A stretch of 64,000 bases of DNA from Theobroma cacao (taxonomy: Eukaryota > Streptophyta > Magnoliopsida > Malvales > Malvaceae): positions 11,873,352 through 11,937,351 of the forward strand of contig NC_030859.1 of the NCBI RefSeq assembly GCF_000208745.1. The letters are read 5' to 3'. The notes beneath the pieces are model-generated. The model saw only the letters and a program-made list of their open reading frames with translations, was not told the DNA's origin and searched no databases. Of the stretch, positions 23,524-36,046 are shown one piece after another; position 1 is the first letter of the stretch; the number at the start of each line of letters is the position of its first letter. Position numbers and translations under genes: made by a program.

Positions 23524-26271
23524 TGTAATACCCCTCACAAAGCATTTACTATAAAAAAAATTTTAATTTATTAAGCTATAGTTTTATAAAGATAATAAGT
23601 AGATATTGTTTAGAATTTTATTTATTTGTATTTATGACCTTGAGTGCCTTAATAATTAGAAAATAGAAGAAGGGGTCTTTAAGTAAATGAAGAAGTTTAA
23701 TTAAAGTCAGTTTATTTTAACGTTTAAGTTAGTGGGGTTAAGGCTAGTTTATTTATCACGTTTAAGTTAGCGGGGTTAAGTAGTTTACAAGTTTTAAAAG
23801 AACAGACAGTAACTCACGTCAGTTTATTCATCAGACTCAAACAATAGGCAGTAAGAAGAGCTTAATACCAGGAAAGAAGAAACACAGAGAAAAGGGAAAA
23901 GTATTCAAGAGATTGCTGATTAAGGTATGTTTGGGATTATATTTTCATAGTTTAGGCACAAAAAGTCCTAAATTATTTCTATTTCCTTACCTTTTTTTTT
24001 TTTCAAATCTGGCACTTTTTCGATGACTTTATGGTGGCATGATGGGTACAAATGGAAAGGTCTTGAAAAGATTTTTCCAATGGTTTTTGTAGCATCTAGT
24101 TTGGCCTTGTGGTTAGGAAGATACGAATTTTTGAAATTAATTAGAAACTTGGTTTTCAACAGTTTTGATAACCCAAATTTGGGTCACCAGAATTTCGTAT
24201 TCCGGTAACATTTTTGGTTGTTTCTTCTAGTGCTTTTGTAGAATGAAATGAGATGTTTAATTTGGCATCAATGGCTCAGTTAGAGGCTTCCTGTGTTAAG
24301 AGAATTAAAGCCTCAAAGTAGGCTTGTTGATATTGAAAACTCATAAATCTGGGTAGTTTTGTGACGAGTTTGAGAATTTTGGCTTTCAAAACTTGGAAAT
24401 TTTTTGTTCTTTTTAATCGAAACAAATTTTGGTGTTGTAGTATGATATGAATACTTCATATTGGTGTTAATTGCATCACTGGAAATTATTCGAGTTAAAA
24501 GTTACAAGAGCTCAAAGTAGGCCAAATGGCCATCTAGATTCTAAAAATTCTGAAAAATAGAAAATACATTTTTAATTTTTTAAAAATTTGATTTTAATTA
24601 ATATATGATAAATTCTTTTGTAAACTTCATAAATATTGGATATGTGATTTCTACTGTATTTTCATATCTAAAAGTATATATATATATATTTTATAAATTT
24701 ATTTCTGAAATTAATAAATTTTATTAAAATACAAAACATTTATGAAAAATTTTAAATATGATTTTTATGAATGAAATTAGTTTTATCTTTCTATCTAAAA
24801 TTTAAAATCCTTATTGATTTTATGATTTAAGTTTAATTCTCAACTTTATTGAAAATTTTATTAATTCAAAAATATATATAATAATAAAATATTACCGTAT
24901 TAATCGAAAATATTCCTAAATTGTACTAGAGATCGCTACACACCCTAAGTGTTTAGGATGGTCAACAGAAAGTCATCTTATAGGATCTGGTTGCAAATTC
25001 AGTTCTGATTTTTGTATGTGTTTCTTGAAATATTAGGCTATTAGGATGATTCTCTACTTTGCTGCTTGAAAATGAAATTAACAATATCAAGTAAGTGACT
25101 GATATCCCTTCGGTGTTTTCACGCCCTAAAAATTAGCCTCAATCTGTATTTGTACATGAGATATAATATTTTGTCCTATGATTTATTAAAATCGGGTTGA
25201 GAATGCAAAATGTATATGTATATGAGTTTATATGTTAGACTTAGAATGTGGTCTATGCAAAACGTGATTTTTGATTTTGAAATTTGTTCATGACTTTGTA
25301 TAATATATGCATATATGTTTTCGCGAATATAAACATAAATATTTAGTCTGAAACAAATATGCTTTTGAGGTGTATGAGATATGCTTGAGCAATTTGGTAT
25401 ACTGTTTTATGAACTTTGGGTAATCTAAAAATATATATATTTCTATTTTGTCTTCTAGTATGGCTATGCTCTAACCCTGCCAATGAGGCTTAAATGTTGG
25501 CCATGTCGACATGTATTCTATGATTAGAGATCGATCTCCCAACCGCACCATCGGTTACAGAATAGTGGTATTTGTGATATCTGTTCAGTGCAGTCAATGG
25601 TTGCTTTTGATATGCTTTTAACCCGTACCACCGGGGTTAATTGTGGTTCTATTTTTAACCTATGCCACAAGGGTTAAGTGTGGTCGCAGTATGTTACAAG
25701 AGACCATTGAAATGTAAATATTGTGAATATATTTGTTCTGTTATTTGAATGTAAAAATTTTGAAGTATATGATTCTAAATAAGATTACCCAATATTTTGT
25801 CTTGGCACTTATAAATGATATTTGGTCTAAATGTTTTAAGCATGCTTAATCGACTGAAGGGATGTTAGTTACTTGCTAAGTAGTTGGACTCACTCCTTCC
25901 TTCAAAATTTTTTCAAGTTGTAATTTGGTCAATCACATTGGAATTTCGGGGAGTGACATTTAATTTAGTAGCATTTAAATTGTCTAGGATTTATTTAAAT
26001 ATTATGAATATCGAACTATCTTAATTAGTATTTAGACTTTTATCTTGACATAGTAGCTTTATGGCTTTGGAGATTTAATTCTGAATATTGTCGAATTATG
26101 ATCTTTGGAATTTCTATCGACAAATTTAGTTTTATAAATCACTATATTCTTTAGGTAGATTAGTCTTTTTTAGTAATTGGTATAAGATTATGTTTTGGAG
26201 CCTTGCATGTCTGTAGGATTATGTCTTACAGGTATGCAACGTCTGTCATGTCTCAGGTTTGGGGTGTGATA
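23524..26271 (+). repeat. 5' LTR of the gypsy element
   Basis: 2748 bp, TGTAATACCCC...GGTGTGATA. The last C of the canonical TGACA has become T, whereas the 3' LTR keeps TGACA. It contains a short conserved frame (24023-24208) with WWHDGY.WKGLEKIFPM, also readable in the 3' LTR near 47436-47501, and a run of three small hairpins at 25541-25675. Confidence 0.9.
25541..25675. repeat. Three small hairpins in the 5' LTR
   Basis: AACCG...CGGTT at 25541-25556, AACCC...GGGTT at 25620-25638 and AACCT...GGGTT at 25657-25675, each with a loop containing (C/T)(G/A)(T/C)ACCAC-like sequence. The fifth base pair is G-C, C-G and T-G in turn. Counterparts in the 3' LTR are at 49024-49039, 49103-49121 and 49140-49158. 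Confidence 0.65.
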
Positions 26272-26278
26272 GATTTAG

Positions 26279-26290
26279 TGGCCTCAAAGC
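26279..26290 (+). promoter_or_regulatory. Primer binding site, tRNA-iMet type (degraded)
   Basis: TGGCCTCAAAGC, seven bases after the 5' LTR; the usual initiator-Met primer site is TGGTATCAGAGC (9 of 12 match). Confidence 0.7.
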
Positions 26291-26469
26291 CTGGTTTGGG
26301 GTAATTATGTAGTTATGACACTTATGCGAGATTCGAGAGATGGGTAGAAAAAAAATAGGATTGGGACGTTTTCCCCCTATTCATGTTTGTTATACTTTTA
26401 TGGTTGCTTTATGCTAGTGTTAAAAAAAATTTTTGCTAATGTTAATTTTCCTTGTTATGAAAAATCTGT

Positions 26470-27444
26470 ATGCCTCTTCATCAAGACCGTAAGCCTAATC
26501 TCGCTGAACTTGTGGCTAGTGCTAGAGTGGTTGGTGCTAGGAGGTTTCGTTCTAAGAGAATTCAAAACCCTCTAAACCGAAATCAAGATGATGTTGAAAC
26601 ATCATATGCTCAGATGGCTGTTGAAATTAACCAACCTCTTGCAAACCCGATCAAGGGGACACAAGGTGTTACCGCTGGACATGATGATAGAGTACTGAAC
26701 TTGATGCAGGAGGTAGCTACTTTGGTTAAGGAGCAACGACAGCGTCTACAACCAGTCCAATAGGTTGACAATTCTTCTGACTGGAAAGCCTTGGGTGAGC
26801 TTAAAAAGATAGCTCTTCCTCCTTTCAAGGGTTCCACAAACCCGGATGATGCAGAATTATGGATTGAGGAGATGGAGAAAGCTTTTGATGCCATGCATTT
26901 CAGTGATGAAGATAAGGTTAGATTTGCAGTCTATCTGTTGTAAGGAAGTGCGCATAATTGGTGGAATGGAGTAGCACGCCCTCAAGAGAATAATCCTAAT
27001 TTCTTCAACTGGGAGAATTTTTGCATTGCCTTTTTTGCCAAATTTTTTCCTCGAAGCAAACTATTACAGTTGGAGAGGGAATTCCTTAATCTGGTTCAGG
27101 GTAGTATGATAGTGGATGATTATGAGGCTGAGTTTGATCAGTTGTCCAAGTTTGCCACTAGTTTGGTTTCTGACGATGAAAGTAGGGCCAAGAGGTTCGA
27201 AAATGGGTTAAATACTCACATCCGCAAAGGCTTAGCTCCATTGCATTTGATCAGCTATAACGAAGTGGTTGGTAGGGTGAAATCCTTAGATGCTGTATGG
27301 AAAGAGACTCAAGAGGCAATGAGAGATTTTCAGAAAAAGAGCGACAAAGATTCAGGCTTTCGAGGTAAGCGAGCTTTTAGTAGTACTTCTAAATTTCAAG
27401 CTACTAAAAAGTCTTGACCTTCTACTACTTTTAAAGATAGACTT
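26470..27444 (+). pseudogene. Gypsy gag, N-terminal and capsid part
   Basis: The frame from ATG 26470 encodes an N-terminal arm, then the Retrotransposon_gag capsid domain: LPPFKGS.NPDDAELWIEEMEKAF, then W..FCIAFFAKFFP, LEREFLNLVQGSMIVDDYEAEFDQLSKFA, and RFENGLN..IRKGLAP. This is the structural protein that forms the cytoplasmic particle. Three in-frame stops (TAG 26761, TAA 26941, TGA 27415) stand where homologs have Gln, Gln and probably Arg. The frame is cut at 27444 by a solo LTR and resumes at 30404 with the zinc knuckles. ATG 26470 is the first start downstream of the primer site in this frame. Confidence 0.85.
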
Positions 27445-30398
27445 TGTCACGACCCAGAACTCCCCTCGAGCCCGTGACAACAGTCGCGATGTCCTGATCG
27501 ACACTTATTACCCGGGATGTCAATCGAAATCCCGCAAGGCTTTTATATCAGCTTCTCATTTCCCCTATGGGTAGCCGTTGCCAAATATCACGTTCTAAAA
27601 GATTTTAAACTATTTCCAAATCAAAACAATAGAAAAATAACTTTTTTCTCACAGGGGCATTTTGGTCATTTTTCTTTAAAAATTTCGAAACCAGCTAATA
27701 ATGTAGTATACGGGTGCAAAACACATATTTCATAATAAAAAAAAATTTGGATGTCTAAAACATTCGTTTAAAATGAAATTATGACTATTACAATAAAATA
27801 AAAATATTGAATAAAATATTCAATTTTCTCATAAAATAATATTTTTAAAACACTGCAGAAATAATTTTACAGCGTAAAAGCAAAATAAATTCATATATAT
27901 CGTAATACAGTAAGCCAGAATATTTAATTTAATTTACAGTAACAAGTGGGCTCATGAACGACCAAAAGTATTAAAAACAGTAAACCTACAGTTTTTGAGG
28001 ATGCAAGTCCAACTGTAGCCCTCAACAAAGTGAGCTATCTACCGACTATTCTAAGCCTGAAATGGGTGGAAAGGAGGGTGGTGAGATTATAAAATCTCAG
28101 TGAGTAAACAAATACCATTTAAAATATCTAAAGTTGAGTAAATGGAGACAGATAAAATAGTTTAACATACTGTAATTCATCACCTTTCAACTAATTTCAA
28201 CCAAATAAAATCAATTCATATAAATCGAGTAATCAACATGGCTTATGAGTATCTTAAAACTTTGGCTCGTGCCAAAATCATTCTCATACCCAGTTATCAG
28301 GGATACCTTGATCGAGGGCAATCCCAACCGAGTCCGCCAAGGCTATTAAAAAGTCATGTACGCATAAATCATGTTTTTATTTTGAAAACATAGTTGTTCT
28401 TTAGTGTTGGTTGAGTTCACCCTCACGTGGTGGTTTAGCGTGAAGTGAACTCTAAAGTGTTAATCTTAGGAGTTATCCACTCGTGCCTCTCATACTGAGG
28501 TAAGAATATAATGGGGTTACCGTGTCCCTCTAATAGGCTGGTCCACGGAACTCGCCCACTGCAGTAAGCTAATAATTATCCCACCAATCAATAAAATTTA
28601 AAAACATGATATGGCAATTATTGTAATTCATAGCCTTTCAAGGTTAAATACAAAGTTCATATATTTCAACACAAATACCAATTCGGCCATTCATGCAAAT
28701 ATTGTCATAAGCCATTTGATTCAAACCATGAATTTACAACACATGAAAACAGTCTCCAATTACTCTATTTTCAAACCATCATTTCATTTCAAGACAATGT
28801 TATAAAATCATTTCATTAAATCACATTTTAATTACTAAACACAAAGATTTACCGTTTAACTCATTTTTCATAAAATCACAAAGTCGGATAAAAACCACTT
28901 TAGATAATTAAGACGATAGTAAGGTTACTCACAATGTCTAGAGTGCGGATTTTCAAAGTACTCTGACTACTGGTCCTCGGATGTAATTTCCTTGCCTTTA
29001 TTGAAGAACTCACCACCTTGACATAGTACAAAATTGAGAAACTTACTACATTGGTACTAAATCGAAATTAAACTAATTTAGACTACTAATGCATGATATG
29101 GAATGCAAAATGCATGGGTAACCATCTAAACCCGGTATTGGCCTAATTCGTCTTATCACCCAATTAATTGGCCAACGTGTCCAATTTAGCTCTAAATTGC
29201 TCCATTTCTTTTCCAATACCTTAATTCACCAAACCCAAGTCAAATAACCTAAAAGTTGGCAAAACCATCTTCACTTTTCTTCTTAGAATTTTCAGTCAAT
29301 AATGGTGCATTAACACCGTGATTTTTCCTACTACTTTTCCACACCATAATTCATCATTTTCTAAACAATTCTCTTAAAATAAAAAATTAAATTCATCCTC
29401 ACTTAATACAAGGTAGGTTCGGCCATTGATGGGTGATGGGGAAAATGAATTCTTTTCTTGTTGTTTTGCTTCTAGACATGGTAAACTAATTAAAAACACT
29501 AACATAACTTAAAATCAAATCAATCCAACATCATTCTCTCTCCATACCCATTCGGCTGGCCATGAATTCACCATGAAAACATGAAATTTAAGCATGGAAA
29601 ATAAGGAGAAATGCTTAAGGAAAATAGATTTCAAGTTTGAATTGAGAAATCCTACCTTTTTTCACTTGTTTTCCTTGATTTTCCACACTTTTTCTCTTGA
29701 AATTCTCCACCTAGGGTTCTTGTTCTTTCTTTTCTTCATTTGTTCTTCTTTGGCCGGCCATATGAATGAGAAATGGGCTGATTTTATGCTAATTTATAAG
29801 GAAAATAATGAATGGATGAGATTTTGACACATGTCACCATTCCATTGGTCCATGTGTCATACTTAGCCATTAAGCAATCTCTCTCCACCACTTAAATTTT
29901 CTCAATTATCCATGATAATATTGGATAAAATCTATGTGCTGGACAAGTGTTGGGTGGTGTAAAATTACAATTTTGCCCCTAGGGTGACAAAATGACTATT
30001 TTAGCCCTATGCTTGAAAAAATACCAAAATTAAAATTCTTCACTTCTCAAACTCAAATTATACTCCCAATGATCAATCTTAGTCAAAAATTTCAGCCAAC
30101 ACTCATATCTTAACCTCGGGTGGTAAAATGACCATTTTGCCCCTAGGTCATGAAAATTCTAATTTGACTCCAAATCGGTCCTCGAACTCCGAATCACCAT
30201 TTTATGTCCTTCTGGGGTTTTAAAATTCTCAATTTCATCTTAAAATCTCTATTCAGACTAGTTCGAGGCTTAATTCAACTTAATTGTACTATTTGGTACA
30301 ATACCATTCTTTAACGATTTTCGAGGTATCCAAGTAAGCAAACATGCATTCTTATGTAAGAATGGTATAATAAACATATTATAGAGTCGGGCTTGATA
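27445..30398 (-). mobile_element. Solo LTR (gypsy type) inserted in the gypsy gag
   Basis: 2954 bp flanked by GACTT on both sides (27440-27444 and 30399-30403). The 3' end in minus orientation is ...GGGTCGTGACA at 27445; the 5' end reads TATCAAG at 30398 (TGTCAAG expected, one change). Orientation is set by the GTGAGATTATAAAATCTCAGTGAG motif near 28081-28104, close to the 3' end, and by similarity to 1-1826. No primer site or coding domains; frames at 27517-27735, 28611-28805 and 29594-29827 are not recognised. Confidence 0.85.
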
Positions 30399-30403
30399 GA
30401 CTT

Positions 30404-30688
30404 CCTTCTTAGGGAACTCAATCGTACCATGGCAAGACATCCCAACAAGGGCCCAAGGGTTTAGTGTGTGGTGTAGGACATCAAGCTGCTGAATGTAGGC
30501 ATGTTACTGGTGCTTGTTTTAGGTGTGGCCAATAGGGCCATCTTATTGTTGATTGTCCTTTAGTCCTTCAAGAATCTCAATCAGTGCAAAGGCAACAAAA
30601 CTCTTAAACCTTTGAAACTGTAGCGCAAAGGACTCAACCCACTCATGTTGTTTAAACTACATAGACACCTTCTTCTAGACATCAAAAA
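30404..30688 (+). pseudogene. Gypsy gag, zinc-knuckle part
   Basis: Continuation of gag in frame 2. It holds two CCHC-type knuckles: CGVGHQAAEC (first, partly preserved) and CFRCGQ-stop-GHLIVDC (second, CX2CX4HX4C with a TAG at the sixth position). It leads without a break into the protease frame at 30689. Confidence 0.8.
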
Positions 30689-31150
30689 GTGGGAAGACCT
30701 CGCACCCAGGGGCGGGCTTATGCTATCACTCAGTCAGATGCAGAGGCATCCAACACCATTGTCTTAGGTACACTACTAGTTGCCTCAGCTTTTGCTCATG
30801 TGTTGTTTGATATCGGTGCATCTCATTCTTTTGTATCTGCTGCATTTGTTCGAAAGTTTGCTTTGCCTTGTATGCTTCTGGATTATGAACTATGCGTAGA
30901 CACTCCAGTTAGAGGTGAAATTATCTCAAATCAGATTTGTAAGATGTGTGTGTTAAGGATTGATGATAGAAAATTGCTTGCGGATCTTCATGTTTTAGAT
31001 ATGCAAGATTTTGATGTAATTCTGGGGATGGATTGGTTAACTGCAAATTTTACTAAAGTTGACTATCGAGGGAAAAGGGTGGACTTTGAGATTCCTGGGG
31101 AAACACCTTTTTGTTTTCATGGTGGTGGTATTTACACTCCTTTGCGAGTC
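30689..31150 (+). pseudogene. Gypsy aspartic protease
   Basis: LVASAFAHVLFDIGASHSFVS is the retropepsin active-site region; the family has D-S/T-G-A, here DIGA, so the Ser/Thr is lost. It is followed by the flap region and VILGMDWL, the conserved C-terminal block of gypsy proteases. Open for about 150 codons and fused in frame to RT. Probably inactive because of the Ser/Thr to Ile change. Confidence 0.85.
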
Positions 31151-32265
31151 ATCTCTGCTTTGAAAGCTAGGCGATTGCTTGCTAGTGGTTGCAAAGGATT
31201 TTTTACAACTGTTACAGACACTAAAATGAAGGAGTTGAGGATTGAAGAGATTCCTATTGTGAGGGAATTTCCTAATGTTTTTCCTAAAGATCTACCTGGT
31301 ATACGTCCTGATAGGGAAATTGATTTCTCTATTGATTTGGTTCCAAGAACTACCCCTATTTCTAAAGCTCTTTATAGAATGGCTCTTGCAGAATTGAAGG
31401 AGTTGAAAGAGTAGTTGTAAGAACTCCTTGAAAAGGGCTTTATTAGACCTAGTGTATTTCTTTGGGGAGCACCAGTGTTATTTGTGAAGAAAAAGGATGG
31501 GAGTATGAGGTTGTGCATTGACTACCAAGAGTTAAATAAGGTAATTGTGAAAAATAGGTATCCTTTACCTCGAATAGATGATTTGTTTGATCAATTAAAA
31601 GGCATTCAAGTGTTCTCCGAAATTGATCTTCGGTCTCGTTATCATTAGTTAAAGGTGATAATTGAAGATGTTCCCAAAACTGCTTTTTGTACCCGATATG
31701 GGCATTATGAGTTCCTTGTTATGCCTTGTGGGTTGACAAATGCTCCAGCTACTTTTATGGTCTTGATGAATAGGGTTTTTAAATCTTATTTGGATAAGTT
31801 TGTGATTGTTTTTATTGATGATATTTTGGTGTATTCCCCTAGCTCAACAGATCATGAAGAGCATCTAAGGGTTGTTTTGGAGACTTTGAGGTAAAAATAG
31901 TTGTTTGCTAAATTGAAGAAATGTGAATTCTGGCTTTCTAGTGTTGCTTTCCTTGGGCATGTGGTGTCGAAGGATGGGATTTCGGTGGATTCAAAGAGAG
32001 TTGAAGCAGTGGTGAATTGGAAGAGACCAAATAATGTTTTTGAGATTCACAGTTTTCTAGGCTTAGTAAGATGCTATAGGCGATTTGTAGAGGATTTTTC
32101 TCGTATTGCCTTGCCTTTGACCAGATTGGTACAAAAAGAGGTTCGCTTTGAGTGGACAAATGACTGTGAAAAGAGCTTTGAGGAGTTAAAGAAAATAGTA
32201 GTATCCGCTCCTATACTTACCATACCTATTAGTGGTAAGGGATTTGTTGTTTATAGTGATGCTTC
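31151..32265 (+). pseudogene. Gypsy reverse transcriptase and start of RNase H
   Basis: RT landmarks in order: [104 protein letters not shown] (catalytic YxDD-equivalent FIDD), CEFWL..VAFLGH. The RNase H begins with FVVYSDAS, including its first Asp, and is cut at 32265 by the copia insertion. Five stops interrupt the frame (31412, 31418, 31646, 31892, 31898); four fit CAG or CAA changed to TAG or TAA. Confidence 0.9.
32261..32265. repeat. Left target-site duplication GCTTC of the copia element
   Basis: GCTTC before TGTTGG; the right copy at 45015-45019 reads ACTTC (one change). The uninterrupted codons GAT GCT TCC AAA AAG encode DASKK, the expected RNase H sequence. Confidence 0.85.
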
Positions 32266-33337
32266 TGTTGGTCCTGATAATATGTGCTAGAGGGGGGTGA
32301 ATAACACAATTTGGCTCTTAACAATATTGAAAACTAATTTTCAGAACTTAAGAAAATAAAAACAGAGTATAAGATGCACAACAATTTAAAATGGTTCGGT
32401 CCAAGACCTACATCCACTACCTTGATTATCCAACCAAGGATTTTCCCATAAATCCAATAAGAATCGATGAAATTCACAAGCTTTCACCAAGCTTTACAAT
32501 GGCTTTTACAAGGCTCAGCCAAAAACTTTTACACTAGTTTTTCATGGGCTCAACTAAAACCCAAAGTGGTTTTCCAAGGCTTAACCAAAACCTTTAATAA
32601 TCAAGCTATCCCAAGCTTGAACAACCCCTTAGAGTGACTCCCTTACTCTAAGAATACAAAAGAAGTAGTAAAAGAAGGTACCTATGATCACTGGTTGATT
32701 TGAGTGGTACAAGATTGAGTGCTAAATACAAATGCAAGAAGTAGGCGTTTAAGTGCAGACAAGTGCAGTGAAGCTTTTCTAGTTTTTCAACTTTTTATAA
32801 CTCAAATCTCTTTCAAGGCTTCTAAAAACTTGTTTCTAATTGTTGGAAGACCCTTTTATACTTGGAGATGCAACTCTGATGGGAGTTTGGTAATTTATGG
32901 CTGTTAAAAACAATTGAGGATGAGTTCTAGCCGTTAATCTGTCTTGTAGTGCTTTGGTTCAAATTGCAAACAAAGAGCTCTTAGTTAACTAACTTGGTCG
33001 ATTAAGTTGGTTTTATTTCTAGTTTGCAGATCTTGGTAGAGAGTACTTAGTCGACTGACTTGATTGACTAACTTGGTTCTGTTTCTCAAACTCTTCAGCC
33101 CGTCATTCATTCAATTTTGAAACTTAGTCAACTAATATTCTTCCTTGTTTCACCAATAAGCTTTCTCTGTTAGATAGTTACATCTTGTTATTTTTATTAC
33201 TCTTTTTCTTTTCATATACTCTTTGAAAGATTGATTTATTAATTTCATACATTAATTTTCTTGCACACTCAAGTAAAGATATTAGACACACATAAATGGG
33301 AATGTTTTATTATCATCAAAAACTAAGGGAGCCAACA
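32266..33337 (-). repeat. 3' LTR of the SIRE-like element
   Basis: 1072 bp. Ends are TGTTGGCTCC at 33337 (minus) and ...GGACCAACA at 32266. It carries several near-palindromes of the type CTTAGTCGACTAA (32979-33006, 33048-33073, 33121-33136). Confidence 0.9.
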
Positions 33338-33352
33338 ATCTCCCCCTTTTTG
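33338..33352 (-). promoter_or_regulatory. Polypurine tract of the SIRE-like element
   Basis: CAAAAAGGGGGAGAT on the minus strand directly before the 3' LTR; primer for plus-strand DNA synthesis in LTR retrotransposons. Confidence 0.85.
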
Positions 33353-34149
33353 ATGATGAGAAAACATTCCTTTATTGATAGCATAGTGTCCTTTTAGTCT
33401 TTTTAATTTTCTACAAAAAATGAGGATTGCTCCCCCTAAGTGTATGCATATTTTGCTTGCTTTATTCCATCAAATTTTATTTTTTTCATATAGAAAATGA
33501 CATTGTACACGTATGCAGCAATATGGAGTGATTTACAACAAGTAAGTATTAGCAGATCATCATTAAACTTTTAGTAGTAAGTGTTGACAGATTTTCATAA
33601 ATGTTCCAGTAGCTGTCAACAGTTTATTGATTTCAGATTTTGTCTACATCATTCATGTTTCAATTGATATACTATGCACCCCATCTATATCATTTACAAA
33701 TAGAAATCATTTATAATGCCATAACAAAAATCATTTATCAGCATCAATATCAGCATAGCATCAGCAGATTTTGTTCATGACAAGAAAAATACCAAGATGA
33801 CAAAATATCAGTAGACTTCAATTTGTAGTAGTTAAATAACATAGACATTTTAGCATTCACTTTTCACACAGAACTATATAAACAACAGAGTTAACCTTAA
33901 GTGTTCAAGTGCCACCATGGCACAAATAGCAGTTAATTAAAAATATTTTGAAATTGCCCTTGGACAATTTTGCTTCCTATCTCCTATTTTTCTAAGTTCC
34001 TACTCCTGATTCTGCTTTCTTTTCTTTCCTAGGTTCTTGGTTCTTCCACCTTAACATTTTTTTTTAAATTCCTGCACCCATTCTCTGGTTCTTGCACCCA
34101 TTCTACTCCCCCTTTTTGTCAGCATCAAGGGAAGGGGCTTCTATTTATC

Positions 34150-36046
34150 TTATGTGTCAGAAGGTGAAGATTCAGTGTCATAGAAAGGGTTTAGGGGAAA
34201 AAGAGAGGGCTCTTGGAGAGATGATGATTGTCTAAAGGAAGGTTCTGATGAGGACTTGTCTAAGACAGAGATTATATTCTGAGGAGAATAAGCTGACACT
34301 GGTCTGGATTTCTCTACCAACCTAGAAGACTTTCTTCTCTTGAGAAAAGCTATCTTGGTTGCCATAGTCTTCCTGCCTTTGGTTAGTGGTTTTGCCTCTG
34401 TTGGTGGTGCTGCAGTGGCTTTGGCTTTTTCTGCTTTTGCTTTTACTCTGGTAGCTGATGCAAGTTTCTTTCCTTTTCCTACATCTTCACCATCCTTTTG
34501 AGTTTTTGTCCTGGCAATGTCTTTTTCAGCTTGTCCCTCCTTAACCATTTGGTGGAAGATATCCATGATGGAAACTTCCTCTGAATTTGGAGGAAAGGTT
34601 TACTGTTTCTTTGTCTCTGAACCAACCACTTCTGTCCCTTGTTTTGAATCATTTTTGCTTTGAGGTTCAAGAGAGGATGTCTTGGTTGGCTGATCAACCC
34701 CTTGAGGAGAGTCCTTAGTTTGCAAAACAGGACTGGCAGACTTATAGGTGGAACCTTCAGCTTGAAAGCCAGAACTTTCAACATGTAGAGTAGATTTTTC
34801 TACTGGCTCAACTAAACCTTAAGCTTTTTGCCGTGTTGGTGTAGTGCTAGATGTTACAAAGTTGTCTGTAGCCACAGGTTCAGATGGAATGCTTTCCTTC
34901 TCCTTCAACTTGTTTTCCAACTCAGTGATTTTCTCTTCAATTTTTTGTATCTTTTCTCCTTGGTTAGTCAGCTTTCCATTAATCCTCATGAACAAATTAA
35001 AAATTACTTCATTTGAGAATCTGAAAGGGGCTTCTTCAGGTTGAGCAGGTAGGTTGTATTCTTTTCTTGGACTAATCTTGGGCTTAATGAATCTTTCCCC
35101 ATCGAGTATATACCTCATTTTAACCAAACTCCCATAATAAATAGCTTGATCTTTTACACAAGGGATGTAATTACAATCCCATACGGCGAATTAGCCTTAT
35201 CAAGTCTGCAGGCACTTCTCATTTTTTCAATCATAAATCTTCCTAGATTCAGAGGTACCTCGTTAAAAGTATGCTCCATCAGCCAGAGGTCCTAGAGGCT
35301 AATGTAGCTAAGGCTTCCATTTCTACCTTGAATGTTGGCTGCTGTAAAATAGTGTAAAATCCTAATCTGAGGACTGATTATTAGACTTGAATTGCTTTTT
35401 GAAGAATATTTTTCTTTCCTTCTAGTGATGATCTCCCACAATGAGGGTGGATCATATTTTCAAGGAGCTCATACTCTCCTTCTTTGCATTCTATTTCCAA
35501 CAGGTTTCCTAAATCTTCAACAATCAAGACAAATTCTTTTCCATTCAGATAAACATTCAAACCATCTTCATCATAATCATCAGAATCTGTTAATTCCTTT
35601 CCTTTCAAAGGAATACCAAAATAGAATTCTTTAACCAGACTTGGACTATAAGATATATTCTTAAAGGTGCTGTAACCTTTTAGTTTCAGGTCATCAAAGT
35701 ACTCAGATAAACTAGTCTAGATTTCTATATTTTCCTTAAAACTCTTCTAATCAATAAAATTTCCATAGGAGATTGGTGCATTATCGATATTTTTTAACCT
35801 ATATTCATGCAAGTTATTCCTAAATTTCAAAGAAGAAAAACTAGTACCTTTGTGGAGTGAGGGTTCTGTTTCTTTCTTCTTGTCAGTTTTTTGCTTCTTT
35901 TCTCTTAGTTTCTCATATATTTCTTTGACTGAAGTAGGCTTGCTTTTCTATTTCTTCTTCAGACTTTCTGTTCCGGTTCCTTCTTCTATTGCCCTTTTCC
36001 CTTTCTTCTTCTCTGATATCTCTTTACTCTGAGATGTTTTAGCCAT
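34150..36046 (-). pseudogene. Third ORF of the SIRE-like element (env-like position), broken
   Basis: Starts MAKTSQSKEISEKKKGK at 36046, after pol and before the polypurine tract, the place of the extra or 'env-like' ORF of Sireviruses. Order: basic N-terminus; a globular region with SLVKEFYFGIPL, LNGKEFVLIVEDLG and LLEIE (resembling the plant transposon-associated domain found in such ORFs); a coiled coil (34819-35127, INGKLTNQGEKIQKIEEKI then ELENKLKEKES); and a Lys/Ala/Ser-rich tail (34150-34566). Several stops and at least one frameshift break it. I see no clear signal peptide or membrane segment, so an envelope role is unsupported. A second copy begins at 63833. Confidence 0.7.

Noticed and set aside
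29594..29827. 77-codon frame with a hydrophobic middle, resembling a small membrane protein
   Set aside because: It lies inside a solo LTR with clear ends; the Phe/Leu run comes from T-rich LTR sequence.
34828..35634. Plus-strand frames opposite the third copia ORF
   Set aside because: Shadow frames; the minus strand carries the co-linear ORF shared with 63833-64000.
34150..36046. Envelope gene
   Set aside because: The position fits the 'env-like' label, but I see no signal peptide, membrane anchor or fusion-type features; called only a third ORF.
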